From Anaerolineae bacterium (GTDB lineage Bacteria; Chloroflexota; Anaerolineae; Anaerolineales; Villigracilaceae), in assembly GCA_017303735.1 (NCBI GenBank), contig JAFLCF010000033.1:1-30130 (forward strand): 30,130 nucleotides of DNA. The letters run 5' to 3'. Shown here one piece after another: positions 21,856 to 30,101 of this stretch. The translations under genes were made by a program, and so were the position numbers. Under the pieces are notes generated by a model. That model saw only the letters and a program-made list of their open reading frames with translations, was not told the DNA's origin and searched no databases. Position 1 is the first letter of the stretch. Each line of letters opens with the position of its first letter.

Positions 21856-22902
21856 TTATTGTGGGAAGTTTTCGCACAGACTCGAAAGAATCTCTGAACG
21901 GAGTTGCACCAATTCGGGATACCGATAGAAGAATAATATCTTTTGTTCAGCAATGGTATTCCCTGCGGGCTTTTCAGCAAAGACAAAGAAACCAAAGGCT
22001 TCGGCAATATCTTCGGCGGGGTGGGTTACGGAGTAGTCGGTGAGGAATTGGTCTTCATACTTGATATAGAACTCATCGAGCTTTTCGTAATAGAGGTCTT
22101 CATCTTCTTCGAGGTTGATCTCATTCCATTCGTCGTAGATGTCGAGCCAGAATTCTTCGTAAAAGGCATTGATATATGAATCCGGATTCGAGCAGCCTTC
22201 ACCGGGGAAGAAGGTGGAGCAGGCAGAGACTTCATCCAAGTAGATGTCGTTGTCATCGGGGTTGTTGAAGATGGCAAGGCTGGGAGTTACCTGATCGGGA
22301 GCGAGGGTCATGAGATGGGCATATTCATGCACAAGCGTGAAAGTGAGATAGTAGTAGTCGCTGGTATCGGCGATATCCACTTCGAGACCCCATAGATTTG
22401 GGTCATCATAGGTTTGCGCCACGGCAGCAAGTACGTTATCTGTGCCATCGGTCATGATCGAGAACTCTGCCAGGGTTGGGCGATATTCGAGCGGGATCAG
22501 GGCGGTGAAATACTCCCATATTTTTTGATGGGCTGCGGTATCGTCCTGTTCATCTTGCAGGTCGGCAGGGACGGATTCGTAATAGGGGTCCTTGATCTCA
22601 TTCCCCGATACAAGATAGGTCACCAGATAGTTTGTCTCTTCGCCATCGCTTGGGGCGTTGTTGAAATCTTTGGCGAGGTCGTTGGAAAGGTCGATGGATG
22701 TATTTGCATCCACGATCTGTTGGGTGATGATCGGGCAGGATGCTGTTGTGTCTGAAGGCGCGGCAGGCAAATCGACCGGCGGCTCGCTTTCAAAGGAAGC
22801 GGCCTCGCCTTCAGTGTTGGCTCCCTCTCCCAGTACGGTGACACAGGCAAGGGTGGAGAAAAGAAGCGCTGAAAGGGCGAGGAGTAGGTTTAGTCGCGGC
22901 AT
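21856..22902 (-). CDS. Lipoprotein with HEYAH metallopeptidase-like domain
   Basis: A 348-residue protein. MPRLNLLLALSALLFSTLAC is a signal peptide with lipobox ending at Cys20, so it is anchored outside the cell. An acidic linker follows. The core has TFTLVHEYAHLMTL (HExxH at 192-196, the zinc site), a Cys-containing loop (ACSTFFPGEGCSNPDSYINA) and DYSVTHPAEDIAEAF, where the ED-IAE segment may give the third zinc ligand. The C-terminus is YPELVQLRSEIL. I infer a zinc peptidase; no named family is certain. It is a clear paralogue of the gene upstream (22954-23937). The ATG at 22902 is chosen for the signal peptide and the AGGGAT before it. Confidence 0.82.
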   Translation of the reverse strand: MPRLNLLLALSALLFSTLACVTVLGEGANTEGEAASFESEPPVDLPAAPSDTTASCPIITQQIVDANTSIDLSNDLAKDFNNAPSDGEETNYLVTYLVSGNEIKDPYYESVPADLQDEQDDTAAHQKIWEYFTALIPLEYRPTLAEFSIMTDGTDNVLAAVAQTYDDPNLWGLEVDIADTSDYYYLTFTLVHEYAHLMTLAPDQVTPSLAIFNNPDDNDIYLDEVSACSTFFPGEGCSNPDSYINAFYEEFWLDIYDEWNEINLEEDEDLYYEKLDEFYIKYEDQFLTDYSVTHPAEDIAEAFGFFVFAEKPAGNTIAEQKILFFYRYPELVQLRSEILSSLCENFPQ

Positions 22903-22953
22903 ATCAATATCCCTGAAAAATTTTTCCAAGGATACCATACCCACCCCACTGCC

Positions 22954-23937
22954 CTATTCAAGCGAGCAGGCTCCGTTCAAAATGTCAGAACGGAGTTGGA
23001 CCAGTTCGGGGTATTCATAGAAAAAGTTGATCTTCTGTTCTTTGATCGAATTGCCAGAGGGCTTGGGGCTGAAGACAAAATAGGTAAACGATTCGGCAAT
23101 ATCTTCGGTGGGATGGGTCACCGAATAATCATCAACGAATTGGTCTTGATGTTCTTTATAAAATGCATACAGTGCCGCGTAGTATTCCAGGCTGGCATCT
23201 TCATCATATTGCATCACGTCGATGACTGACCATTCTTCTTCGAGGTCTACCCAAAAGCGATTGTAGAAGGCATTGACATAGGAATCTTCGTAACTACAAC
23301 CCGTGCCGGTGAAGTAATAGGCACAGGCTGCGCCTTTTTCTATTTGCAGTTCAGGGTTGAAGGGATCATCAACCAGTTCCTTATCTGGTGCGACCTGTTC
23401 AGAGTTCAATGTAAGCAGATGAGCGTATTCATGGATGAGGGTGAAGATCAGGCTGTCTTTATCTTCCAAGTCAGCGACGTCAACTTCCAACATCCAGTCG
23501 GTCGGGCTTTCGGAGAGCTGCCCTACTGCTGCAAGAGTATTTGAGTATCCATCGGTGAAGACGTTGAATTCGACGACCATGTCGCGATCTGCGGGTGGGA
23601 TGAGGGTAGCGAAGACCTGCCAGGCTTCTTGCTGCGAAGCGGAGTCTGCTTGTTGAGGCTCGAAGGCGGCGGGTACATCTTTGAGCTCGGGGTTGGTAAT
23701 GGAATCACCATCCACCGAGTACGAGGTTAGGTAGCGAAAGTCAGGCGCAACGTAGTCTGCGGCGGATTCATCCATGGCGTACACATCGCCTTGAGCGCTG
23801 GCGATGATCTCGGTCATGGTCAGTGGGCAAGAACCACCGACCTGTGGGGTTGCACCGGGTTCTGGCAGAAAGTGCCAAGCCAGAAACACAGCGCCGATCG
23901 TAATAACCAGCAAAAGTGCAAATGCCTTGTTACCCAT
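22954..23937 (-). CDS. Signal-anchored HEYAH metallopeptidase-like protein
   Basis: A 327-residue paralogue of the following gene. It has HEYAH at 169-173 within IFTLIHEYAHLLTLN, a CAYYFTGTGCSYEDSYVNAF loop, DYSVTHPTEDIAESF and YPELVQLRSDIL. Its N-terminus (MGNKAFALLLVITIGAVFLA) is a membrane anchor or signal segment without a lipobox, so it probably stays tied to the membrane by that helix. GGAGG just upstream of the ATG at 23937 decides the start. It lies between the anchored 337-residue protein and its lipoprotein paralogue, all on one strand with gaps of 14 and 51 bases. A substrate is not evident. Confidence 0.82.
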   Translation of the reverse strand: MGNKAFALLLVITIGAVFLAWHFLPEPGATPQVGGSCPLTMTEIIASAQGDVYAMDESAADYVAPDFRYLTSYSVDGDSITNPELKDVPAAFEPQQADSASQQEAWQVFATLIPPADRDMVVEFNVFTDGYSNTLAAVGQLSESPTDWMLEVDVADLEDKDSLIFTLIHEYAHLLTLNSEQVAPDKELVDDPFNPELQIEKGAACAYYFTGTGCSYEDSYVNAFYNRFWVDLEEEWSVIDVMQYDEDASLEYYAALYAFYKEHQDQFVDDYSVTHPTEDIAESFTYFVFSPKPSGNSIKEQKINFFYEYPELVQLRSDILNGACSLE

Positions 23938-23951
23938 AAAACCTCCGTAGA

Positions 23952-24965
23952 TTATTTGGCGGGGATGGTGATCCAACCTGCATCGAGCAGATATAAATAA
24001 AGATATCCGATCAACATGATCATCCACAAGAAAAGCTGAATACGATCCATTAGATTTTCCCATGAGATCGAAAGATTGTCACGAATGGTTTGCATGACAC
24101 TTTCAAGGTTATCCAACTTGGTGCGGACGTTATCCTTCCAGTCTTTGAGATAGAACTGTTCATGAATGGCTTCGTACAGATCGGCGGTGTACCAATCACC
24201 AATGAGCAGCATGTTCTGTTCGGCACGTTCAAAGTCGAGCATGATCTCTAATTTGTGTTGGGCGATCTGGCTGATGATGCCACGTGTGGCACGCAGGCGT
24301 TTGCGGCTGCCAAAAAACGTTTCGCGGATCTTATCGAGCATTTCTTCAATGGATTGATCCAACATGCGATAACGCAGGAGCTGATAATTGCCGATCTTGA
24401 TCAATGCTATATCGGAACGATAATCGGCATTGGGTGCAATGATGACGGCGCCTTCCCAGTCCACCATGGTCAATTCGCGATCCGAGTAATGCACACGCGC
24501 CTGTAAGAGTTCTTCGATCTCCACATTATCCAATGACTCGCGCTGTGAGCGAATGAAGGTGGCAATGGCAACCGCATTCTTCTCCAGCCATTTATCGGGC
24601 GCGGACTTCACCTCTTGCACCAGCAGAATGCTGAATTCTTCATACATCCCAGCATGACGATAGGCATCGGGCATATAGCGGCTTTGCAACGTCTGCTGGA
24701 TCTTCATGCGGTCTTTAAGCACCGACGAGTCGAATGGATCTTTCAAATCGTAATGACATTCGATCATTTGCACGCGGTCATCATAGCGCTGACGTGACAC
24801 CGCAACGGCATAGCCCTCAACGACGATGGTCTCTTCGCCCAGGGTCACCAGGTCAATATCCACGGGTTGGAAGTAAGGCGCATCTTTCAGCCCTGTAAAC
24901 TGCTCGGGCGGCGGCACCTTTCCTTCGGCTGAATCAGGAAAAGCAAGTAAATAACAGATCTCCAT
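23952..24965 (-). CDS. C-terminally anchored membrane protein
   Basis: A 337-residue protein, MEICYLLAFPDSAEGKVPPP onward. It is a soluble alpha/beta N-terminal part (to about 190), then a long helical region including RYRMLDQSIEEMLDKIRETF and about 60 residues of coiled-coil-like sequence (DNVRTKLDNLESVMQTIRDN), ending in one membrane helix (LFLWMIMLIGYLYLYLLDAG). The order of a globular domain, a helical hairpin and a final membrane helix recalls RMD1/DUF155 proteins, but I am not sure of the family. It starts at ATG 24965 with AGCGAGG upstream and heads the run of metallopeptidase genes. Confidence 0.7.
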   Translation of the reverse strand: MEICYLLAFPDSAEGKVPPPEQFTGLKDAPYFQPVDIDLVTLGEETIVVEGYAVAVSRQRYDDRVQMIECHYDLKDPFDSSVLKDRMKIQQTLQSRYMPDAYRHAGMYEEFSILLVQEVKSAPDKWLEKNAVAIATFIRSQRESLDNVEIEELLQARVHYSDRELTMVDWEGAVIIAPNADYRSDIALIKIGNYQLLRYRMLDQSIEEMLDKIRETFFGSRKRLRATRGIISQIAQHKLEIMLDFERAEQNMLLIGDWYTADLYEAIHEQFYLKDWKDNVRTKLDNLESVMQTIRDNLSISWENLMDRIQLFLWMIMLIGYLYLYLLDAGWITIPAK

Positions 24966-25181
24966 AAAACCTCGCTTCAATAAGTGTAGCACAGGAAGAT
25001 GATTGATGACTTTTTACTCGTATGTATGTGCTGCTTGTCCTAGGATGAATTTTCGGTTGGCTTTATACTTGGAAAAGACTTAAACACGAAGGACACAAAG
25101 AGCACTAAGGGTTAAAGCTCTTTGGGCTTATGTTCTTCCTTCGTGAACTTCGTGCCCTTTGTGGTGAAAAGGTTTTTTATT
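24966..25181. other. Divergent intergenic region with degenerate inverted repeat
   Basis: There is no gene in these 216 bases. The sequence CACGAAGGACACAAAG (about 25085-25100) has its near inverse CTTCGTGCCCTTTGTGG (about 25148-25164), with another CTTCCTTCGTG at 25135-25145. The similar CGCCCTTGGCGGTTAA-type sequences around 12350 and 12600 suggest a dispersed repeat. It must also hold promoters for both flanking, divergent genes; I could not pick one confidently. Confidence 0.45.
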
Positions 25182-26834
25182 ATGACTCTCATCGACCGAT
25201 ACAATAAATGGAAAGAAACAACTCTCAAGAAGTCTTTGGATAAGTTCAAAGAGCGCAAGGAACGTTTTGAAACCAGTGCAGGGATCGAAGTGCCGCGCCT
25301 CGCGACTCCGACCGGAGCTGATTCAACCTACGAAGAGAAGCTTGGCTTCCCCGGAGAATATCCCTACACTCGCGGCGTGCAACCGACGATGTATCGTTCG
25401 CGTTTTTGGACGATGCGCCAATATGCGGGCTTTTCTACGGCAGAAGAATCGAACAAGCGGTATCGCTATTTGCTGGGACAAGGTCAAACGGGGCTATCGG
25501 TTGCGTTCGACCTCCCAACTCAAATTGGGTATGATGCGGACGATCCCATCGCGCAGGGAGAAGTTGGCAAAGTAGGCGTGTCCATTTCGTCGATCAAGGA
25601 TATGGAGCAGTTATTCGATCAGATCCCATTGGATAAGGTTTCGACCTCGATGACGATCAACGCGCCTGCGGGTGTGCTGCTTGCCATGTATATTGCCGTT
25701 GCCAAACGCCAGGGCGCGGACATGCACCAACTGCGCGGCACGATTCAGAACGATATTCTCAAAGAATATGTGGCGCGCGGGACGTATATCTTCCCCCCTG
25801 CCCCGTCGATGCGACTGATCACCGACATCTTCCAGTTTTGCTCGAAGGAAGTGCCGTATTGGAATACGATCTCGATCTCGGGCTATCACATCCGCGAAGC
25901 CGGTTCGACCGCCGTGCAAGAAGTGGCATTCACCCTCGCGAACGGAATCGCCTACGTGGAATCGGCCCTCGCGGCGGGACTGAACATCGACGATTTTGCG
26001 GGTCAGCTTTCGTTCTTCTTCAACGCGCACAACAACCTACTCGAAGAAGTTGCCAAATTCCGCGCGGCGAGACGAATGTGGGCGCGCATCATGCGCGAAC
26101 GCTTCAAAGCACAGAAGCCATCTTCGTGGCAGTTACGTTTCCACACCCAAACCGCCGGTTCGACTCTCACCGCGCAACAGCCGGAAAATAATGTCGTGCG
26201 TGTGACCTTGCAAGCACTTTCTGCCGTCCTCGGTGGGACGCAAAGCCTGCACACGAATTCCATGGACGAAGCCTTGTGGCTGCCCACCGAAAAATCTGTG
26301 CGCGTGGCGTTGCGGACTCAACAGATCATCGCGCATGAATCGGGCGTAGCGGACTCAATCGACCCGTTGGCGGGTTCGTACTTAATCGAGCAGCTGACCG
26401 ATGAAATTGAAAAAGGCGCCGAAGCCTACATTGCTCAAATTGACGAAATGGGCGGAGCGATGCAATCCATTGAACGCGGATTCATGCAGAACGAAATTCA
26501 GAACGCAGCCTATGCGGCACAGCAAGCCATTGAAAAGAAAGAGCAAGTGATCGTGGGCGTCAATCAATTCACGGTAGACGAGACCTTGACGTTGGAACGT
26601 TTGAAAGTGGACACGTCGATTGAGTTGGGACAGCGTGAGGAGTTGCGGAAGTTGAGAGAGGCGAGGGATAACGAGAAGGTAAATTGGTATATCGGTAGAT
26701 TGGTGGAAGCCGCGAAAGGCACCGAGAACTTGATGCCACTCTTCATTGAATGTGTGGAGAATGATGTGACCCTCGGTGAGATCTGCAATACGCTGAGAGG
26801 CGTTTGGGGCGAATACGTGGCGGAAGGGTTTTAG
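25182..26834 (+). CDS. Methylmalonyl-CoA mutase, large (catalytic) subunit
   Basis: A 550-residue TIM-barrel subunit that should interconvert methylmalonyl-CoA and succinyl-CoA with adenosylcobalamin. Visible family blocks are [20 protein letters not shown] (CoA channel), [69 protein letters not shown] (including the catalytic His) and [16 protein letters not shown]. The sequence ends at about 550, without the cobalamin-binding DxHxxG domain; this is normal for the two-subunit form, whose small subunit must be encoded elsewhere. The ATG at 25182 (AAAAGG upstream) fits the family start; the longer frame runs into a repeat. It would serve propionate or branched-chain metabolism. Confidence 0.93.
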   Translation: MTLIDRYNKWKETTLKKSLDKFKERKERFETSAGIEVPRLATPTGADSTYEEKLGFPGEYPYTRGVQPTMYRSRFWTMRQYAGFSTAEESNKRYRYLLGQGQTGLSVAFDLPTQIGYDADDPIAQGEVGKVGVSISSIKDMEQLFDQIPLDKVSTSMTINAPAGVLLAMYIAVAKRQGADMHQLRGTIQNDILKEYVARGTYIFPPAPSMRLITDIFQFCSKEVPYWNTISISGYHIREAGSTAVQEVAFTLANGIAYVESALAAGLNIDDFAGQLSFFFNAHNNLLEEVAKFRAARRMWARIMRERFKAQKPSSWQLRFHTQTAGSTLTAQQPENNVVRVTLQALSAVLGGTQSLHTNSMDEALWLPTEKSVRVALRTQQIIAHESGVADSIDPLAGSYLIEQLTDEIEKGAEAYIAQIDEMGGAMQSIERGFMQNEIQNAAYAAQQAIEKKEQVIVGVNQFTVDETLTLERLKVDTSIELGQREELRKLREARDNEKVNWYIGRLVEAAKGTENLMPLFIECVENDVTLGEICNTLRGVWGEYVAEGF

Positions 26835-26846
26835 TCCCCCACCCGT

Positions 26847-26917
26847 CCTCCCCCAAATGCGACGGTACTTCTGTCGCATTTGGGGGAGGTGCCTGCGATA
26901 GCAGGCGGAGGGGGGCG
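26847..26917. repeat. Long-arm palindromic repeat, AAATGCGAC family
   Basis: CCTCCCCCAAATGCGAC (26847-26863) and GTCGCATTTGGGGGAGG (26873-26889) pair perfectly over a 9-base loop. A GCCTGC-GATA-GCAGGC hairpin and a GGAGGGGGG end follow. It is the same family as 3431-3519 and lies 13 bases after the mutase stop, where it may serve as a terminator. Confidence 0.8.
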
Positions 26918-26957
26918 GGGCGGTAGTTAATATTTGAAAAAGCAAGGAGCTTAAGAA

Positions 26958-27191
26958 ATGAAAAATTGGGAATATTTGTATGCACTCGCTGAAAACAACG
27001 AGGTGATTGAAGTCAACGGCGCCATGATCGGCACGGCATTACGAGGGTTTGTCACCACCTATTCAGGCAGACCAACGCTGACCGACTTTCTAAATCAATC
27101 TGGGCAAGAAGGCTGGGAGTTGGTTGGGATGAGCCCCATGGGCGAAGTTGGAACTACTTTACGGCTCATTTTCAAAAGACCGATGAATTAA
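26958..27191 (+). CDS. DUF4177-like small protein
   Basis: A 77-residue protein, MKNWEYLYALAENNEVIEVN onward, ending LNQSGQEGWELVGMSPMGEV and LRLIFKRP. The WEY start, the LN--G-EGWELV turn and the final hydrophobic strand with KRP form the pattern of small DUF4177-type proteins of unknown function. AAGGAG lies 11 bases before the ATG. It is a soluble protein. The next gene begins 8 bases after its stop, so the two are probably co-transcribed. Confidence 0.7.
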   Translation: MKNWEYLYALAENNEVIEVNGAMIGTALRGFVTTYSGRPTLTDFLNQSGQEGWELVGMSPMGEVGTTLRLIFKRPMN

Positions 27192-27199
27192 AGAAAACC

Positions 27200-27721
27200 A
27201 TGCAGGCGCTTGATTTTTGGAAGGCAATCACCAAGGACAAAGCCAATCACTTGGAATCTTTTCTAGCGATGCTAGAAGAGAATGGAATTCGCTTTTGTGT
27301 CATCGACGGGCAAGGCGTCAACGCCTATGTTGACCCGCTCGTCAGCCTTGACTTGGATTTGGCGGTCACTACAACACAAGCAGAATTGATCGAATCCCTG
27401 CTTACCAAACACTACAAAGTGACACGCTTTCCGCACAGCCTTAATATTGAATTACCGGACTCTGATCTGAGAATTCAAATTCAAACCGATTCCCGGTATG
27501 GCGAATTTGCCGCCCGTGCCAGCCGAAGGGAAATCCTTGGGCTGACATTGCCTGTTGCCCGCCTGGAGGATATTTTGCAGGGAAAGGTTTGGGCAATTCA
27601 AGACCCTGACCGCCGCGCAAGCAAACGCCAAAAAGACCTTGCCGACGTAGCGCGGATTTTGGAGTCGTACCCCGACTTGAAAGCCCAAGTTCCCGCAGAT
27701 GTTCTGGCGCGATTGTTGTAA
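27200..27721 (+). CDS. Nucleotidyltransferase-fold protein (AbiEii/MNT-like)
   Basis: A 173-residue protein. FCVIDGQGVNAYVDPLVSLD followed by LDLAV (32-55) has the nucleotidyltransferase pattern: a G-x-G/N stretch and, 10 residues on, Asp51-x-Asp53. The later RLEDILQGKVWAIQDPDRRA and KRQKDLADVARIL segments (third acidic position and helical end) fit the same fold, as in AbiEii-type or MNT-type proteins. These transfer nucleotides to protein or tRNA, and some act as toxins or antitoxins. No cognate HEPN or AbiEi partner is visible beside it. The substrate is unknown, and the fold call rests on motif spacing. Confidence 0.65.
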   Translation: MQALDFWKAITKDKANHLESFLAMLEENGIRFCVIDGQGVNAYVDPLVSLDLDLAVTTTQAELIESLLTKHYKVTRFPHSLNIELPDSDLRIQIQTDSRYGEFAARASRREILGLTLPVARLEDILQGKVWAIQDPDRRASKRQKDLADVARILESYPDLKAQVPADVLARLL

Positions 27722-27824
27722 GGCTTGATAGTGGGGGGAATACCTGACGGAGGAGTTTTGAAAGTATATATTTTGGTGTCACAAAACCTTATTACTAGAT
27801 TAGAATTTGAGTTGAGGATTATTA

Positions 27825-29048
27825 ATGACAGAAAACCTGACCAACGAAGAAAAACGAGTAATATTTTATTCTGATGAGACTCAACCTACTATAGCCAGTA
27901 GTGTTAATCCTGACACATCTCTATCAGCACTAAATCTAAATTGGCGCGAAAAGGACCTGCCGGAACGAGAAAGAACAAAGCATGTTCATCGCCTTCACCC
28001 ATATTTAGGAAAATTTATTCCCCAATTAGTTGAAATATTTTTGAGAAAATATTTCAAACCTGGGCAAACAGTATTAGACCCTTTTGGCGGCTCTGGGACT
28101 ACTCTTGTTCAAGCAAATGAATTAGGCGTTAATTCCGTCGCCTACGATATATCTGCCTTCAATGTGCTTTTAATGCGAGCGAAAACGGATAGATATGATT
28201 TGAAGAAAGTCAAACTCGAAATTACTGATATTTTGGAACGAGTTAATTTAGAAACGCAAACACACGCTCATCAATTGACTCTTTGGGAAAAAGGCGGGGA
28301 ATACAACGTTAATCTTCAAAATGAATATTTATCCACTTGGTTCGCTCCTCAAGCGTTACGAGAGTTAATTACCTATCGAAATTTAATTGAGCAATATGAA
28401 TATCAGCACCTCTTGAAGGTTATTTTATCTAGATCTGCTCGCTCATCTCGTCTTACAACTCATTTTGACTTAGACTTCCCAAAGAAACCTCAGACGGAAC
28501 CATATTGGTGCTATAAGCACGCCAGAACCTGCGTACCAATCGACAATGCATTTAAGTTCTTGAAGCGTTATAGCTTAGATACAATTAAAAGACTTGAAGA
28601 ATACTCTGCTCTAAGAACTAATGCTCAAGTTTCAATATTTCATGGTGATAGCAGGCTTGAAAAGATTCCTCCAATTGACGGGTTGATTACTAGTCCGCCT
28701 TATGTTGGTCTTATTGATTATCACGAACAACATCGATATGCATATGAACTCTTTGGTTTAGAAGATCGCCGTTCCAATGAAATTGGACCTGCTGAACAAG
28801 GTTCTAGCCAAAAAGCAAAAAAAGCCTATCAAGAAGCTTTATCACAGGTTTTCATTAATGCTATGAAATCCATGACTCCTGGAGGCTATTTGGTTGTAGT
28901 AGCTGGAGATAAGCATGGACTTTATGATGAAATAGCGGAAAATTGCGGTGTAGTTGTAGAAGCTATCGTGAGGCGACATGTCAATCGTCGAACAGGAAGA
29001 CGTTCAACAGAATTTTATGAAGATATATTTATATGGAGAAAACCATGA
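27825..29048 (+). CDS. Type II DNA methyltransferase, probably N4-cytosine
   Basis: A 407-residue modification enzyme. Motif I, VLDPFGGSGTT (83-93), binds S-adenosylmethionine, and motif IV, TSPPYVGL (289-296), is the catalytic loop; the TSPPY form is typical of N4-cytosine methylases. The 195-residue gap between them probably holds the target recognition part, since motif I comes first. A later FYEDIFIWRKP closes the sequence. GAGGAT precedes the ATG. Its stop overlaps the start of the endonuclease gene (ATGA), so the pair is a translationally coupled restriction-modification operon. It is A+T-rich compared with the flanks and likely acquired. Confidence 0.9.
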   Translation: MTENLTNEEKRVIFYSDETQPTIASSVNPDTSLSALNLNWREKDLPERERTKHVHRLHPYLGKFIPQLVEIFLRKYFKPGQTVLDPFGGSGTTLVQANELGVNSVAYDISAFNVLLMRAKTDRYDLKKVKLEITDILERVNLETQTHAHQLTLWEKGGEYNVNLQNEYLSTWFAPQALRELITYRNLIEQYEYQHLLKVILSRSARSSRLTTHFDLDFPKKPQTEPYWCYKHARTCVPIDNAFKFLKRYSLDTIKRLEEYSALRTNAQVSIFHGDSRLEKIPPIDGLITSPPYVGLIDYHEQHRYAYELFGLEDRRSNEIGPAEQGSSQKAKKAYQEALSQVFINAMKSMTPGGYLVVVAGDKHGLYDEIAENCGVVVEAIVRRHVNRRTGRRSTEFYEDIFIWRKP

Positions 29049-29860
29049 TAAATCCACAACTACGAGCAACAATCAAAGGATATTTAGAAGGCTTTATTGA
29101 TGGTTTGGTTCAACAGCATAAACCTACAGATAAGCCACCTCGGCTCTTGAGAGAAGGCTTTGAAGAAGAACCACCGACTGACGGAGGGTATAAGCCTTTT
29201 CACGAAGCTATTATTCCAGAACAATTGCTGCGAGTTAGTGCTTTTGAAAGATCATTCTCAACTAAACTGGGGTCAACATTTGAAGAATGTGCTCGACTTA
29301 TTGCCTCTCAAACTTTCAAAACTGCCCGCCGAAATTTTGTCGCAACAGGTCAAATGCCAGCGGCAGCAACGGTGAGAATTGAACAACTTGTAAATCAAAT
29401 TACTTCTGAACACAAACCAAACTTTTTAAATTTTATCGATGAAGTACTTAAAGTAGAAGATAAAAATTGGGTTGAAAGACCAGTAGTTGCAGATTTGTTT
29501 TTGGAAAATGACAAGGGTGTTCGCTATTTCTTTGAAATAAAGTCTCCTAAACCTAACAAAGGTCAATGCTTAGAAATAGCTGAACGGCTACTTCGAGTTC
29601 ATGCAATAACCCAAGAAAAACGTCCTAAAGTCAATGCATACTTTGCTATGGCGTATAACCCTTACGGTAATCGGCGAGAGGATTACAAACATAGTTTTAG
29701 TATCCAATACCTTGATATGAAAAACGAAGTTCTAATTGGTGATGAATTTTGGACAATTATCGGTGGAAAAGGAACATACGAAGAACTTCTCGATATTTAT
29801 CGTGAAGTAGGATATGAAAAATCAAAAGCCATGATGGATGCATTATTATTTGGATTTTAG
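29045..29860 (+). CDS. TdeIII/MjaII-family type II restriction endonuclease
   Basis: A 271-residue enzyme partner of the methylase. The block YKPFHEAIIPEQLLRVSAFE followed by RSFSTKLGSTFEECARLIA (49-87) is the signature I know for the TdeIII-type family. The nuclease core is VVADLFLENDKGVRYFFEIK (147-166), a PD-(D/E)XK arrangement with Asp150, Glu164 and Lys166. Family members such as TdeIII and MjaII recognise GGNCC; this target is an inference for the present enzyme. The ATG at 29045 overlaps the methylase stop, with GGAG 10 bases upstream. A terminator follows at 29938. Confidence 0.88.
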   Translation: MINPQLRATIKGYLEGFIDGLVQQHKPTDKPPRLLREGFEEEPPTDGGYKPFHEAIIPEQLLRVSAFERSFSTKLGSTFEECARLIASQTFKTARRNFVATGQMPAAATVRIEQLVNQITSEHKPNFLNFIDEVLKVEDKNWVERPVVADLFLENDKGVRYFFEIKSPKPNKGQCLEIAERLLRVHAITQEKRPKVNAYFAMAYNPYGNRREDYKHSFSIQYLDMKNEVLIGDEFWTIIGGKGTYEELLDIYREVGYEKSKAMMDALLFGF

Positions 29861-29890
29861 AGTATCTGCGGAAGGAATGAAGGGAGAGCA

Positions 29891-29927
29891 GCCCCCCTCC
29901 GCCCTAGCGGGCGCTTCCCCAAATGGA
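29891..29927. repeat. Half copy of the long-arm palindromic repeat
   Basis: Read on the minus strand, GTCCATTTGGGGAAG followed by CGCCCGCTAGGGCGGAGGGG matches one arm plus tail of the repeats at 3431-3519 and 26847-26917. The opposite arm is missing, so it looks like a solo or decayed copy 30 bases after the endonuclease gene. Confidence 0.6.
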
Positions 29928-29937
29928 CATTACTCAC

Positions 29938-29973
29938 GTGACAGTCACCTGCGAGGTGACTGTCACTTTTTTT
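29938..29973 (+). terminator. Terminator of the restriction-modification operon (repeat-derived)
   Basis: GTGACAGTCACCT, GCG, AGGTGACTGTCAC (13-base perfect arms) followed by TTTTTTT. It lies 78 bases after the endonuclease stop. It is a second copy of the palindrome at 16535-16567 with a changed centre, so a dispersed repeat here provides an intrinsic terminator. Confidence 0.8.
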
Positions 29974-30016
29974 ACACAAAGCTGACAGGTTTACCTATTT
30001 CCTCCCCCATCCCGGC

Positions 30017-30101
30017 AAAAATGACCCGTCATTTTTAAAAAATGTACTGACATTTTCCCAAACATGTACTGACATCTTTTAAAAGATGTCAGTACATGTT
30101 T
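30017..30101. repeat. Cluster of palindromes at the window edge
   Basis: AAAAATGAC-CC-GTCATTTTT (30017-30036) is followed by a 12-mer ATGTACTGACAT at 30042-30053, again at 30064-30075, and inverted at 30086-30097. The last two are the arms of a perfect 42-base palindrome with no loop (30060-30101). CTGACAGGTTTACC (29982-29995) and CTGACAAGTTTTCC (30113-30126) flank the cluster as near-direct repeats. No gene is present from 29861 to the end of the window. Confidence 0.75.

Noticed and set aside
25182..26834. Complete single-chain methylmalonyl-CoA mutase
   Set aside because: The cobalamin-binding domain is absent; the length fits the large subunit only.
27200..27721. AbiE-type toxin-antitoxin pair
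   Set aside because: Only the nucleotidyltransferase-like gene is seen; the upstream 77-residue protein does not look like an AbiEi antitoxin.
29838..30038. 66-codon open frame after the endonuclease gene
   Set aside because: It is made up of the repeat and terminator sequence, with no ribosome binding site or protein-like pattern.
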